From Craterostigma plantagineum (Eukaryota > Streptophyta > Magnoliopsida > Lamiales > Linderniaceae): a stretch of DNA of 64,000 bases. The notes below the pieces were generated by a model. That model saw only the letters and a program-made list of their open reading frames with translations, was not told where the DNA came from and made no database searches. Of this stretch, positions 53,456 through 64,000 are shown in pieces. The translations under genes were made by a program, and so were the position numbers. Every line of letters starts with the position of its first letter. Position 1 is the first letter of the stretch. The stretch covers positions 22,604,001-22,668,000 of the forward strand of contig JAPQWV010000012.1 of the NCBI GenBank assembly GCA_027422505.1. The letters run 5' to 3'.

Positions 53456-56400
53456 ATGGCGGGGCCATCAACGACAACAACCGCGTACACTATGCTTGCG
53501 ATTCCCGAGAAGAAGACGAACTCGCTCGACCTGTACCGTCCCCTTCGGAACTACATAGTGATCAATTACTCGGAACGAGAGGCGCAGAATCTAGAGGACG
53601 ATTTGGAGACTCTGAAGCAGCTGAGATCCGAGGTGGAGAGAGGTTCAGCCTCCGATTCTCCGTCGGCGAGGAGAGACCTTCTGCAGAATTACTATAAAGC
53701 CCTCTGTGCCGTGGAGTCGAGATTTCCGATCTCGCCTGAGAGGGAGCACGTCAATACGGTGACGTTCACGTGGTTTGATGCATTCAAGACGAGGCAGAAG
53801 GCGGCGCAGCAGAATATTCATTTAGGTAAAGTTCTCGTTTTCGTGAAATGAATTTCGTGTTGGAAACGTTATGTATCTGCGTCGTGCTCGAAGCTAACAT
53901 CAGTAGATGGAAGTAGGCATTTAATTTCCAGAAGGTCTTCTCTATTGAAATTGTTATTTTTCTCTTGATTGTCTTCATGAAATCAAATATTCGAATTCAT
54001 AGCAGATGGAGTGCCTAAATGAGAGTGGACTTTTGTCCCCAAGTTATTGTAATTAGGCAAAGAACATGTAGTCAAGGTGGATTGCTGCATGTTATTCGCA
54101 AATTTGTGCATTTCAAGGTGTATTGAATAAGCCCCATGTTCAAAATTTAAAAAAAAAAAAAGAAATCGTCTTTGGTACCATCGATAGGGCCGATGAATGT
54201 TACGAATAAAGGTTGTTGCAATTGGTAAAATGAGAAACTTGAAATAAAATCCAAAGATTTAGCAAGGAAATTGTAACTTTGAGAGTTGCTGATCTTTCTG
54301 TTTTCCAGGTCTTTAGTAGTTTAATTGAGATGTTTTGTTTCTGCGTGGTAGTTCGTTATGAAAAGGGGAGTGATTTTTTTTGAGATATTTTGTGCAGAGA
54401 AAGCTGCTGTATTGTTTAATCTGGCGGCAGTGCACTGCCAAATGGGGCTTGGTTTTGACCGGTCTGCAGTTGAGGGAAGAAGGCAGGCATCGCATTCATT
54501 TATTGCAGCAGCTGGGGCGTTAGCATATTTGAGAGATAATGTGGCGATGAAGGCATCAATGGGAAATTCAACAACGTTGGATGTTTCTGTGGAGTGTACG
54601 GGAATGTTGGAGAGGCTGATGTTAGCTCAGGCTCAGGAATGTGTGTATGAGAATACAATAGCAAAGGGTAGCAGTCCTGGTGTCTGTGCCAAGATTTCAA
54701 GACAGGTTATTCATTCATTTCTTTCATTTCATTAAACGGTGTTGCATTGGTTCTTATGTGTCTTCGCAAATATAGTGCTACAGTGTCGAGAACAAAAGAT
54801 AAATAATGGATAAATGCGCTACATATTATCCCTTACCCACAAGCTTAAAGGGCATTGGATGCAATAGTTTTACAAACTAAAAGAAACTGCAAGGTTATCA
54901 TACTTGTTGGTGCAATATATAGTGCTAGCGATGTATTTTTCGCATCTGAACGGCAAGTTCAGGTCTCAAATTACTTTCCTTGCCTTTTCTCCTAGAGTTG
55001 GTAATTCTACTTTGAGTAGCCTGAACTTCGGTGTCGTTGATGTGATAGGTTGGGATTTTCTATGAGGAAGCTTTAGCAGCACTTGCAGTTGCACCTTTGA
55101 ACCAGCACTTCGACAAGGCCTGGGTCTCTCATGTACAGCTTAAGGCAGCATTATTCTATGCAGAGGCTTGTTATAGATATGGTTTAGAATTACACAACAA
55201 AGAAGAAATCGCAGAGGAAATTGCTCGTCTGAAAAGTGGGGTTAATGCCTTGGTTGAGGCAAAAAAATCTGCTCCTAGAGGGGCGCCACAACAGCTCTTG
55301 GATGCAATGAACAAGCTAGAAACTAATCTAAATCATAACTTGGAGAGGGCTGTGAAGGAAAATGATCGGGTTTACCTAATGAGGGTTCCTCCTGCTAGTT
55401 CGTTACCGCCACTTCCCACTTTTTCCATGGTTAAGCCTTTGCCAATGGACGAGGTCTTAGATGCCAGTAAGGGGAAAATGTTTGCGAGTCTTGTTCCTGA
55501 TAACAGCGCGAAAGCTCTTTCAAGGTACACTGAGATGCTTGATGATATCACTAGAACCCAAGCTGAGAAATTGCAACAGGGAAGTGAATTAGCTCGAGTG
55601 AGATTGAAAGAAATGGATTTACCTGATTCAATTCTGGCGTTGGAAGGAAATTTAACTCTCCCACCAGCGTTAAGAGAAGACGTAGAAGCTGTACAGATCT
55701 GTGGGGGCCCAGCTGGCTTGGAAGGTGAACTTCAGCAGTTGAAAGATTTGAGGAGGGTAAACCATGAGATGATAATTCAGATAGAGGAGCAATTGCAGAA
55801 AGAGGCTATGGAGGATGCACAATTCAGGAGCCAATTTGGTACACGTTGGACTAGGCCACAATCAAGTACGCTGACAAAGAACTTGCAAGATAGATTGAAT
55901 AGGTTCGCTGCGAATTTGAAGCAAGCTGCAGAGAGCGATGCTCGGATTGAGAGATCTGTGAGAGACCATTCATCACTTATGTCAGTTCTTGACAGCCGTC
56001 CTGTAAGTGCAAAAAACATTTAATGTCTATGAAATTTTCGACATTTTTTATACTGATGTTGTTTAGTTCGCAAACTCATGTCTTTGATGAGTAGCATGTT
56101 AATATGACAACATCGTATAGTCTTTCACTTTCATTCCTCGTGGTCTTCGTATTCATTTCTCCTATTAAAGACAAATCACAAGTTGGTATGCGCTTTGCTT
56201 GATACAGATTGAATCTGCTCTGCCCACGCTTGCGAGGCCAATAATGTCTCTCGATGCGAATGAAGATGCGATTGTTGGGGCTTTGAAACAGAGCTTGGTA
56301 ATTCTCTGTTACTTAGGCTATATAACTCGAGTGATTGATATTAAGAATATGAGTTTTTTGTTTGATTGCACGACACGATTTCCCTTTTCTTTCTGTTAAC

Positions 56401-57777
56401 CAACGATTACAATTCCAAAAAATACTTCAGTTTCTCGACAATATTTTCTTTATGGATTGCACGAGAACTTAAAACATCCAAGTCACGTAACTCGAGTTGA
56501 TCAAGTTGTCTGATGCATTTATTTATGATCTAGATTTTGCGTAAGAGAATTTCATTTCATATTAGACGTAGTTCCTCCTTCGCCTTGCTTGGAAGTATTT
56601 GTTTGACTGTTACTGCACCTTTCTGCAGAGACAACTGGAGACTCTTGGTGCACAGAGAGCGGGCCTTGAAGATATGCTGAAAGAGACCAAGAGGAAGGTT
56701 AGATGTGCACTGAAATCCTTTTGTTCTTCTTGGCTATTGTTTTCTAGGATCATTGTTTATTGTGCACACGGTGTACTTCTCAGGATGATATACTGCCTAA
56801 GCTAATGACTTCCACTGGCTCTCACGAGGACCTTTTCAGAAAAGAGTTATCCAAGTACGATAAGATCTGTGAAGAAATCGCACAAAACCTCGAGGCGCAA
56901 GAACAACTGTTGATGCACATTCAGGTTTTGCATTGAGTTTACATTGTAATATGACCATCGCTTTTTGCCCCCTTTTCATATTCTTGATGCACAACTATAA
57001 CTACGCAGGCCCAAAACGACGAGTTTGCATCGATCTTCAACCTCGACGATTATAAAGGTAAGATTTTCTATTTTTCCACCGATTTTAGAAATGCATTTAA
57101 CTATATATCCTTTCCAGCATCTCGCGAAAGGGCTTATCGACAAATCGAAGCAGCAATCGCAAAGTTCAGAGAAATAAAAGAAAACATCAACGAAGGACTG
57201 AAGTTCTATGTAACTCTCCAGGTATAGTATAATATCCTATGCTTTGCCTTTTCTCTTTCGAGGGTAAACCCTTCCTTATTAACAAAACAATCCTATTATT
57301 ATTGCCAAAAAAAAACAGGACGCTATTACTGCGGTGAAGCAGCAATGCAGCGACTTTGTAATGACCCGACAAATCCAATGCCGCGAAATGATGGAAGACG
57401 TTCAGAGGCAGATTTCGGGCCTAAGCCTCCACGAAAACAGGCCCGCGGGTAACTACTCCTCCTATCATCCCCAAACGGGCCACACAAATCCACCGCACTC
57501 CCATTCCCCGGGCTATGCCCACCAGCCAAACGCGCCCCAGTATTCTCAGCCGCCCACCCCTTACGGTTCGAACCCACCCTATGTTCCGCCGCAGCAGCAG
57601 GTGCAGACCGGCCACGAATATGGGCAGCAGCCGCCGCCGGCTTATAATGCGCCACCTCAGCATCCTGCTTGGCAGGGCCCGCCTTACTACAATGCGCCAC
57701 CTCAGCAGCCTCGGCCACCCTATACTGTGCCGTCGCCGTATCCGCCGCCCGGCCAAGGGGGGTATTATCGGCAATGA
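53456..57777 (+). CDS. ALIX: ALIX / BRO1-domain protein (nine exons)
   Basis: Exons: 53456-53825, 54398-54705, 55049-56002, 56208-56297, 56629-56697, 56784-56924, 57009-57057, 57118-57221 and 57319-57777; all introns are GT-AG and phases agree. Exon lengths sum to 2544, giving 847 residues, the size of Arabidopsis ALIX. The BRO1 domain occupies about residues 10-390 (YYKALCAVESRFPI, AVLFNLAAVHCQMG, VQLKAALFYAEACYRYG). The V-shaped coiled-coil domain follows to about 700, with the family's SKGKMFASLVP and GNLTLPPALREDVEAVQ. The last 115 residues are a Pro/Gln/Tyr-rich tail. ALIX links ESCRT-III to cargo and deubiquitination in endosomal and vacuolar sorting, on cytosolic faces of endosomes. 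A complete gene with no breaks. Confidence 0.95.
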
Positions 57778-57835
57778 TGGTAATTTTTGTTTGGGTGGGT
57801 GAAAATTAACGTTAATTGTTTGGGTTTGTATTGAT

Positions 57836-57838
<3 letters not shown>

Positions 57839-57880
<42 letters not shown>
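57839..57880. repeat. (TA)n microsatellite in the ALIX 3' region
   Basis: About 21 perfect TA dinucleotides lie 60 bp past the ALIX stop codon. Confidence 0.95.
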
Positions 57881-57883
<3 letters not shown>

Positions 57884-58109
57884 TTATGCACAATAAAATA
57901 TTGTGAAGTGTCGGATGATTTGTGCATTTTTTTCTTTGCTTTCTATCTATCACAAAAATAAAAATCAGATTGTTGGTTTCTTTTTTTGGTCTTGCCATGC
58001 ACCGCAGCTATAATTTTACGTTTTGATTGAGTTCGGTCTCAAAAGAATCTTGAGTATTATTGTCGATCTCGATTTTCAGTTGGATTAATCTGTTAGTCCT
58101 ATCTTATAT

Positions 58110-58616
58110 ATCCACGAGATTAGTATACTAGACTAGTATATGTTGCACACCCTACCTGTGTGCATGAAAATAAAAATTGATAAGAGGTTTTTGTATTAAT
58201 TTTGATTTTAATATTTAGTTACAATTAAGCAATTTACTAAAAAAATAGCAGTTTCATTGGCTAAAGAACGTGATCTAGTATTTACTTTTTATTTTATGTC
58301 ACTTTTTAATTTGAAAAAATTTCCGATTGGTTAATATATACACCACAAAACAGTTTTTAACTCACCTTCACCATTAATATAAGAGTATAGACTATATGTA
58401 TACAATTTACTCTTTTTATTAAGAGTAGGTGCTTGTATAAACCGGTAAACTTTGGTCTGTCAATTAAGATTAATTAAAGATAATATTAAATTGAAAACTA
58501 CATGGTATTTTAATATTCTGACTTTTATCTTTCATTTTAGTACATTATTATTTTATAAGTAATTATTATGATATATTTATATATTATCGACACACGCATT
58601 TGAGCGTGGAAAAGAC
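58110..58616 (+). repeat. possible Helitron-like element
   Basis: Ends with a short hairpin (CACGC ATTTGA GCGTG) a few bases before CTAGT near 58613, the layout of a Helitron 3' end. Near its start CTAGTATATGTTGCACACCC resembles the segment at 6911. No 5' TC end could be fixed, and no helicase is present. Confidence 0.35.
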
Positions 58617-58886
58617 TAGTATATTCAGTTAATCATGTTTAATGGAGAAGCATGCAAATAATTAGTATATATTTTAATCTTTGTTACGGCTTTCTTTAAT
58701 AAGTAATTCTTAAGATTTTGCGATCATTGGCAATATATTTCTTGATATTACATCATCAAACGGTTGGCGGCATCATTTCCCTAACCTTTCTCCGAACAAA
58801 AACCTCCTTGGATAATTCTCTAGATACAGAGGAAGTATCTGTATCTATCGATTTCGCAAGCATATTCATATTTGTTGTAAAAATCC

Positions 58887-61847
58887 ATGTTTTCTAGAAC
58901 TTGTGTTGTGGCAGCAGCTCTAATCTTGTTGGTATATGTTGTTTATGTTTCTTCGAATGCTTTACCATCTCCAATTTCGATCGGATCTCGATCGATTCTT
59001 CGATTAATTGAAAAGATTCCAGCTGAAGCGTCTGATTACGCGGTGGAATTGAACGCTACTAATTTTGATTCGCTGCTTAAGGAAACCCCCGCGATTTATG
59101 CTGTTGTTGAGTTCTTCGCTCACTGGTCAGTTTTTTCGTTACATCACATGCTTTTGGTTCCTCCTTGCCGTTTCTGCTAATTCTTTCTTTTTTTTACGTT
59201 CGCTAAAAAAGGATTCGTAATTGGTAGGACTTATGAGTTATGATTGTTTGTTTGTGGGTCTGGCCTCGAGTTCAAAGCTGAGGACTCGCTATCTGTAAAC
59301 GCTGCTGAATGTAAATCATTTGCGAAGTGTTTGTTTTTTGTGTTTTTCTGATGAACAATTTTAGACTTGGGAATCATGGGTCGTGATCAGTTGTGGGTTA
59401 TTGGGAAAAATGGTGTCTTTACTCTTTTATGAGCAGTGAGCATATTTTTTTTTTTTTTTTTTTGCTCATTCAGCGCTTGGTTCTAGCAAATATTGAAATA
59501 TTGTTTCAATAGCTTTTTTTCCCCAAAGATAGAATTTAACGGATACGTGCTGCTCTGTGTTTACTGTTTAATCTTCGTTTCATCCGAGTTTTCTTCGATC
59601 ACTTCTATTATGCACTTTGGTCACGGTTTGCCTACGTGTTTTGCAGGTGTCCAGCTTGCAGAAATTACAAGGTATATCGAATGTCAAAATTGAATTATTT
59701 TTTTGTTCTTTCATAGTGAAGTCAGCAAGAGCATCTTATCTTTAAATGTCTGTTGTGCAGCCTCAGTATGAGAAAGTTGCAAGGCTTTTCAATGGAGCAG
59801 ATGCTATCCACCCTGGGATTGTATTGATGACCAGAGTAGATTGTGCCTTAAAGGTACTTGCCCACTAACCCCCTCTCGATATTGAATTATACCAATGCTA
59901 GCCTAAGAATGGTAGAAATAATTTCAATCCTTGGGTCTCAAATTCTTATACCCTTGATGAATTCATCGCTTTCTTGGCAGCACAGATCAATAATAATTTA
60001 TGTGATAAGTTCTCTGTCCGGCACTACCCTATGCTCCTATGGGGTCCACCTTCTACGTTTCTCTCCGGCAGTTGGGACCCTAAGCAAGACAAGAGTGGAA
60101 TTACTGCTATTGATGATATGCGGACAGCTGATCGGTTGTTGAATTGGATCAATAAGCGGCTGAACAGGTACAATAACATGTATTTTGGGCCCAAACCGTT
60201 TCTTTAACTAACGAACATAGGCGTACAGTTGTTTATTGATGTCATATACTTGTTGTCACATTTAATTTGTAGTTCGTATGGCTTGGAGGATGACAAATAT
60301 GAGAACGAGCAGCTACTAGTAAATTTATCAGATCCTGGAGAGGTTATTTGGCTAGGTCTTTTTAAATATTATTTTCAGAAATAAGCTATATTATTATGCA
60401 TTTCCTAATTTCATTTGTTTGTTTGTTGTGAAGATCGCACGAGCTATATATGATGTCGAAGAAGCAACTTCTACTGCTTTTGACATAATTTTAGATCACA
60501 AGGTGGATAATGTGTGAATTCTTTTTATAACTAATTTGTTATCCTTTCTGGTCATGATTGGCTTTTTTATCATTGCTATTCTTGTATAGATGATCAAGCA
60601 TGAGACTCGACCATCGCTTATAAAATTCCTTCAGCTTTTGGTTGTTCGTCACCCATCCAAAAAGTTAGTTCGAGTGTATTCTTCTTTTGTCCCTTCTTTT
60701 TTCTTACATGTCAAAACATGCGTGGATTTGTTGCTATGACTACTCTTTATTAGGTGCCGAAAGGGAACTGCTGACATACTCGTAGATTTTGGTGACATCT
60801 CAGCTGCAAAGGAAAGTTCAAGTGTCTATGAAGATACACTCAGAAATTACCATATTTGTGGAAAAGATGTTCCTCGTGGTTACTGGGTATGGACTTATAA
60901 TTTTGAAGCTGTTTGTTTTTGTATATATAGATGAATATTTCATCTGTAAAATATTCCTTTCTTTATTGCAGATGTTTTGTCGAGGAAGCAACAACGAGAC
61001 AAGGGGCTTTAGGTAATTTACATGAACAGTACTGTGTAATATTTCTCTTAACCTGTCTCTTCCATTTAACTCCTCCAGCTAACATACTCTACTTCTGTCT
61101 TAGAATGACGGATGTGAGAAACCCTTTTAACACGTAGAGACTGTCTTAACTTTTCAGCTGTGGACTTTGGGTCTTATTGCACTCGCTCTCTGTAAGAATT
61201 GAAGACGACGAAAGCCAAACAACATTCACCTCCACCTGTGATTTCATTCATAATTTCTTCGTCTGTGAGGAGTGTCGCCAACATTTTTACGACATGTGTT
61301 CAAGGTAATTCAATTCCTCTTCACCAAATATCCTCTCCAATTATCATATCTTTTTATTACACGTCCTGATGAAAAAACATCGAATTGCAGTGTTACTGAC
61401 CCCTTCAAGAAATCGCGCGACTTCGTACTTTGGCTGTGGAACGCTCACAACCAAGTCAACCAAAGACTAATGAAGACAGAGTCGAACCTCAAAACTGGCG
61501 ATCCAAAGTTTCCGAAAATATTATGGCCAACGAGACAACTTTGCCCCTCATGTTATCTGAGCGAAAGCATCTCAGAAAACGGCGAACTCAGCAAAATTCG
61601 ATGGGATCGTGACGAGGTTTATAGATTCTTGCTCCATTATTACGGCGAAACGCTCACAAGTCTGTACAAGGATAAGGAACTTATTGCAGATAAGACGGTC
61701 GGCGTAGTTCAAGCAGACGATTTGCTGGCTTCGACACACGCAGTGGTGGTGCCACTAGGTGCTGCCCTGGCTATTGCTGTGGCGAGCTGTGGTTTTGGAG
61801 CGCTCGCCTGTTACTGGCGCCAACAACAGAAGAGCCGAAAGTATTAA
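58887..61847 (+). CDS. QSOX: quiescin sulfhydryl oxidase (eleven exons)
   Basis: Exons: 58887-59125, 59647-59671, 59761-59853, 59986-60167, 60273-60342, 60434-60502, 60590-60663, 60754-60886, 60972-61012, 61158-61304 and 61391-61847. Splice sites are GT-AG, phases agree, and the total of 1530 gives 509 residues. It begins with a signal peptide (residues 1-24). A thioredoxin domain has CPAC at 81-84 in FFAHWCPACRNYKP. The Erv/ALR FAD domain has RGFSCGLWVLLHSLSVRI, the active CEEC at 345-348 and the distal CPSC at 409-412. A membrane segment lies near residues 476-499, with a short basic tail. The enzyme makes disulfide bonds in secretory-pathway proteins, passing electrons from substrate thiols to oxygen. 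Exon 2 is only 25 bp. All redox motifs are intact. Confidence 0.95.
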
Positions 61848-63040
61848 CACTACACCCGCACTCTTTAAATTGTTAGTTAGTATGGTGATGAGGATTGAAA
61901 TTATGGAGGATTTAGCAAACTGTGTTTGGGGTTTACTGATGAACTTATGCATTGTTTTTCTTTTTTTTTTTTGACACGGTTGTTTCAGGCCGAAGAGAAG
62001 CTGGAAGTGATATTGTTAAGGGGCTCATGTACGAACATCGATTGAGACGTGTGGTGCAACACAGATGACAGTCTTCTCTCAAAGGTAGTCTTTTGGTCCT
62101 TTTTGTAATGTTTCAGTTACGTTTTTCGTGTATGTGAATCTTAATATGTGAAATTTAAATGAGTAGATGAATGTATTCTCTTTTTCTCTTAATATTGGTT
62201 TATGGAGGAAGTGAAATTTGGATGTCTATACTCGACGAAAGTTTGATAGGTAGACCGTCCTCGCAACCGTGTTTCTGCCCGTGATATCGGCTGGATATTT
62301 TTCTTGCATCTTCTTACAAGCTTTTTCTCCCTTTTTGCTTTCTCTACAAATCCCGGGACAACCTCGATTGAGTGATTGTTGCTCAATGGAAGTAGCAAAC
62401 GAGTTTTATACCTCCTCGTTGCACAATGGTTTTTTTTTTTTTTTTTTTTTATATCTCCGTTACTTTATTACGTAATCGGGTTTTCGCGCCAAGTGATCGC
62501 CGTATACCATTTTTGTTATCGGGAGAGCATCGTCATCCCAAAGCTTTTTTTGCACTCCTGAGATCGTCCACGACGATGAAATATATTCGACTGAATAATT
62601 CTCTGCTCAGTGACATTTTTAATCGCTTTCATCGTTTTCTCCCGTATGTTTTTTTCGCCGAAAACACCATAGGCCCACGTACGATTTTTTTATATGTAGG
62701 TGAACGGGCCGATGTGGGCCAGCCCACGTGGCTCGCAGGCCTGGTGCCATCCTCTTAATTATTAAGAAAAATAAATATATATTGTACATTATATGCATGG
62801 ACTTCGGACTTAATGGGCTAATAATGGGACATGCAATTATCGAATATTTAGGGTGGACCACGCCGCCCCGACACGCCAAATGGCTAATCTTGGCCGGCTT
62901 TAGGCTGCCCGGCGGCCCATGTTGATAGCTCTAGGGCCGAGTAACCTCAGGGGAGCGTCAAAGGTATCAAAACGAATCGACTGAAATAAAAAGCAAAAAT
63001 TCGACTCATCGATAATTGGATAGTCACATGATTGTATGAT
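61848..63040. other. QSOX 3' region and intergenic sequence
   Basis: The 3' untranslated region of QSOX probably extends to about 62170. A T22 run lies at 62428-62450. No further gene is supported; short frames here include a poly-Phe run from the T tract. The 62660-62930 region is GC-rich with GGCCCACGT and GTGGGCCAGCCCACGTGG boxes but no defined element ends. Confidence 0.4.
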
Positions 63041-63047
63041 ATCGGAT

Positions 63048-63124
63048 AAAATATGAACCCGATACGTAGAAAACTTCAACAGATTTACAGTCTGTCGCTT
63101 TTTTGACCACTCGGCCACTCTCCC
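63048..63124 (-). pseudogene. decayed mitochondrial-type tRNA-Tyr (GTA)
   Basis: On the minus strand the sequence starts GGGAGAGTGGCCGAGTGGTC and continues through the anticodon arm CAGACTGTAAATCTG (anticodon GTA, complement at 63086-63088). It then enters a long variable arm ending CTACG. This matches the 5' two thirds of plant mitochondrial trnY. The T arm and 3' acceptor strand are lost: no CTCTCCC follows to pair with GGGAGAG. It is probably a nuclear copy of mitochondrial DNA that has decayed. Confidence 0.65.
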
Positions 63125-63618
63125 CATCCCCGGCCGAGGCCCCCTCAATGGATTCTAATTCCTTCAAGGTCTGAATCAATCAAACAAAAAAAACTTTACT
63201 GATTGAATTGAAGGGTTCTCTATTTAAGTAATTTGCTCTCGTGAGCTTTCAATGGCATCGTCTTTTTAATAGCAATCTCAACTTATTCACCAGTTCAAAA
63301 TGTAGATGAAAGCTCTGAGGCAAGATAAGATTCAACGATAAGTATTACAATTCAAGGTACAACACATGTATGTATGTACCTTTCCAAGTTTCCGAGCAGA
63401 AGAGAAATGCGCATTTTCATGAGAAAGAGAAATGCGCATTTACAACACTAAAACTCTCCACTATATCCAATATGTTCTCAAACAAACCAAATTAGCTCAG
63501 AAGGAGATCTCTATTTTCACGGATTTTTCTTCTTCCAATTCATTCAGCACCTGTACAATCTCCATATTAAGGCATCATTCAACTGCTATCTTTCTTTTTC
63601 CCCGAACCATGACATACG

Positions 63619-64000
63619 TTACAAACCGTCAAGTTCAAAGAGACTATAACGTGGTTCGAGGGAAGAAGAAGACGAAGAAGAGGAAGAAGAAGAAGAAGAT
63701 GATTGAAGTGGCTCATCGGGTTTACCTTCGTCTGCTGGGATCGAAGACTCGATTAGCTCGAATGGTTCCTTGCCGGGATCCATTTCGAGTGGCTCGACAG
63801 GTTCCTCGCTGGGATCGATTTCGAGCGGCTCGAGCTGTAGTTGAGTTTTCTGAGGCTGGTCGATATTCGGTGGAGGCTCGAGTTGCTGGTACTTGGGTTT
63901 GTTTTTCTCCAGGAGAAGGTAAGTGGTGCAGTACCAAAAGAGTAGTATTCTACTTTGAGCTGTTATCGTGTCTCTGATTCGAGTGTTTCCAAAGGAAAGC
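63619..64000 (-). CDS. C-terminal part of an unidentified acidic protein, runs off the window
   Basis: On the minus strand a frame is open from the window edge to a TAA at 63619-63621. It encodes an aromatic/hydrophobic segment (SRILLFWYCTTYLLLEKNK), then a Pro/Glu/Leu-rich part with three related units (LEPLEIDPSEEP, VEPLEMDPGKEP and FELIESSIP), a run of 14 Ser from (TCT)n-like codons near 63660-63700, and the end LEPRYSLFELDGL. The acidic region has coding character on this strand. The hydrophobic part could be a membrane segment or the end of an intron (a possible acceptor lies near 63907). I do not recognise the family. Confidence 0.45.
   Translation of the reverse strand, partial: LSFGNTRIRDTITAQSRILLFWYCTTYLLLEKNKPKYQQLEPPPNIDQPQKTQLQLEPLEIDPSEEPVEPLEMDPGKEPFELIESSIPADEGKPDEPLQSSSSSSSSSSSSSSLEPRYSLFELDGL

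Noticed and set aside
57326..57927. Ala/Arg-rich minus-strand frames opposite the last ALIX exon
   Set aside because: Antisense shadow of the Pro/Gln-rich ALIX tail and the (TA)n tract.
62426..62758. 110-codon frame beginning with poly-Phe
   Set aside because: It starts inside a T22 run and has no similarity; artefact of the homopolymer.

Overview
This is a 64 kb stretch of plant nuclear DNA, almost certainly from a eudicot. The genes carry short GT-AG introns, there is a plant-type U2 snRNA gene with the USE/TATA promoter, and about half of the window is plant transposable elements (Sirevirus-like copia, Athila-like gypsy, hAT, MULE, Stowaway and PIF/Harbinger MITEs). I could not fix the species from the sequence alone.

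Layout. 1-9.5 kb is repeat-rich: a decayed hAT transposase, a copia remnant that ends in a near-perfect 262-nt inverted repeat, and a run of MITEs, one nested in another. 9.8-13.2 kb is genic: an intronless adenylate isopentenyltransferase (cytokinin synthesis) and an intronless VQ-motif protein carrying about 25 copies of a Gly/Asn-rich repeat. 13.3-17.4 kb is intergenic with three MITEs. At 17.5-18.1 kb lies a short plant-specific gene with an apparent one-base frameshift at a T run. 18.2-38.1 kb is one large composite element: two Sirevirus-like copia copies fused tail to tail as a giant inverted repeat, with nested gypsy material, TG...CA outer ends and a 4/5 matching 5-bp flank. 38.5-41.2 kb is a shortened copia element with two LTRs and a perfect 5-bp target duplication.

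The right third is gene-rich: a secreted ginkbilobin-like (Gnk2/DUF26) protein at 42.2 kb (minus), a six-exon DUF789 gene at 47.2-49.4 kb, a type-2 lipid transfer protein at 50.4-50.7 kb (minus), a U2 snRNA gene at 51.5 kb, a nine-exon ALIX/BRO1 gene at 53.5-57.8 kb and an eleven-exon quiescin sulfhydryl oxidase gene at 58.9-61.8 kb. Exon chains were built by hand from splice signals and reading-phase continuity. The DUF789, ALIX and QSOX trio resembles a neighbourhood on Arabidopsis chromosome 1 (from memory). A decayed mitochondrial-type tRNA-Tyr lies at 63.05-63.12 kb, and the last exon of an unidentified minus-strand gene runs off the right edge.

The genes are unrelated housekeeping, defence or hormone genes and do not form one pathway. 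The most unusual content is structural: two retroelement palindromes of very different size, a MULE foldback element with long open frames on both strands, and the repeat-expanded VQ protein. Identity figures are by-eye estimates unless positions were compared base by base, which is stated where it applies.
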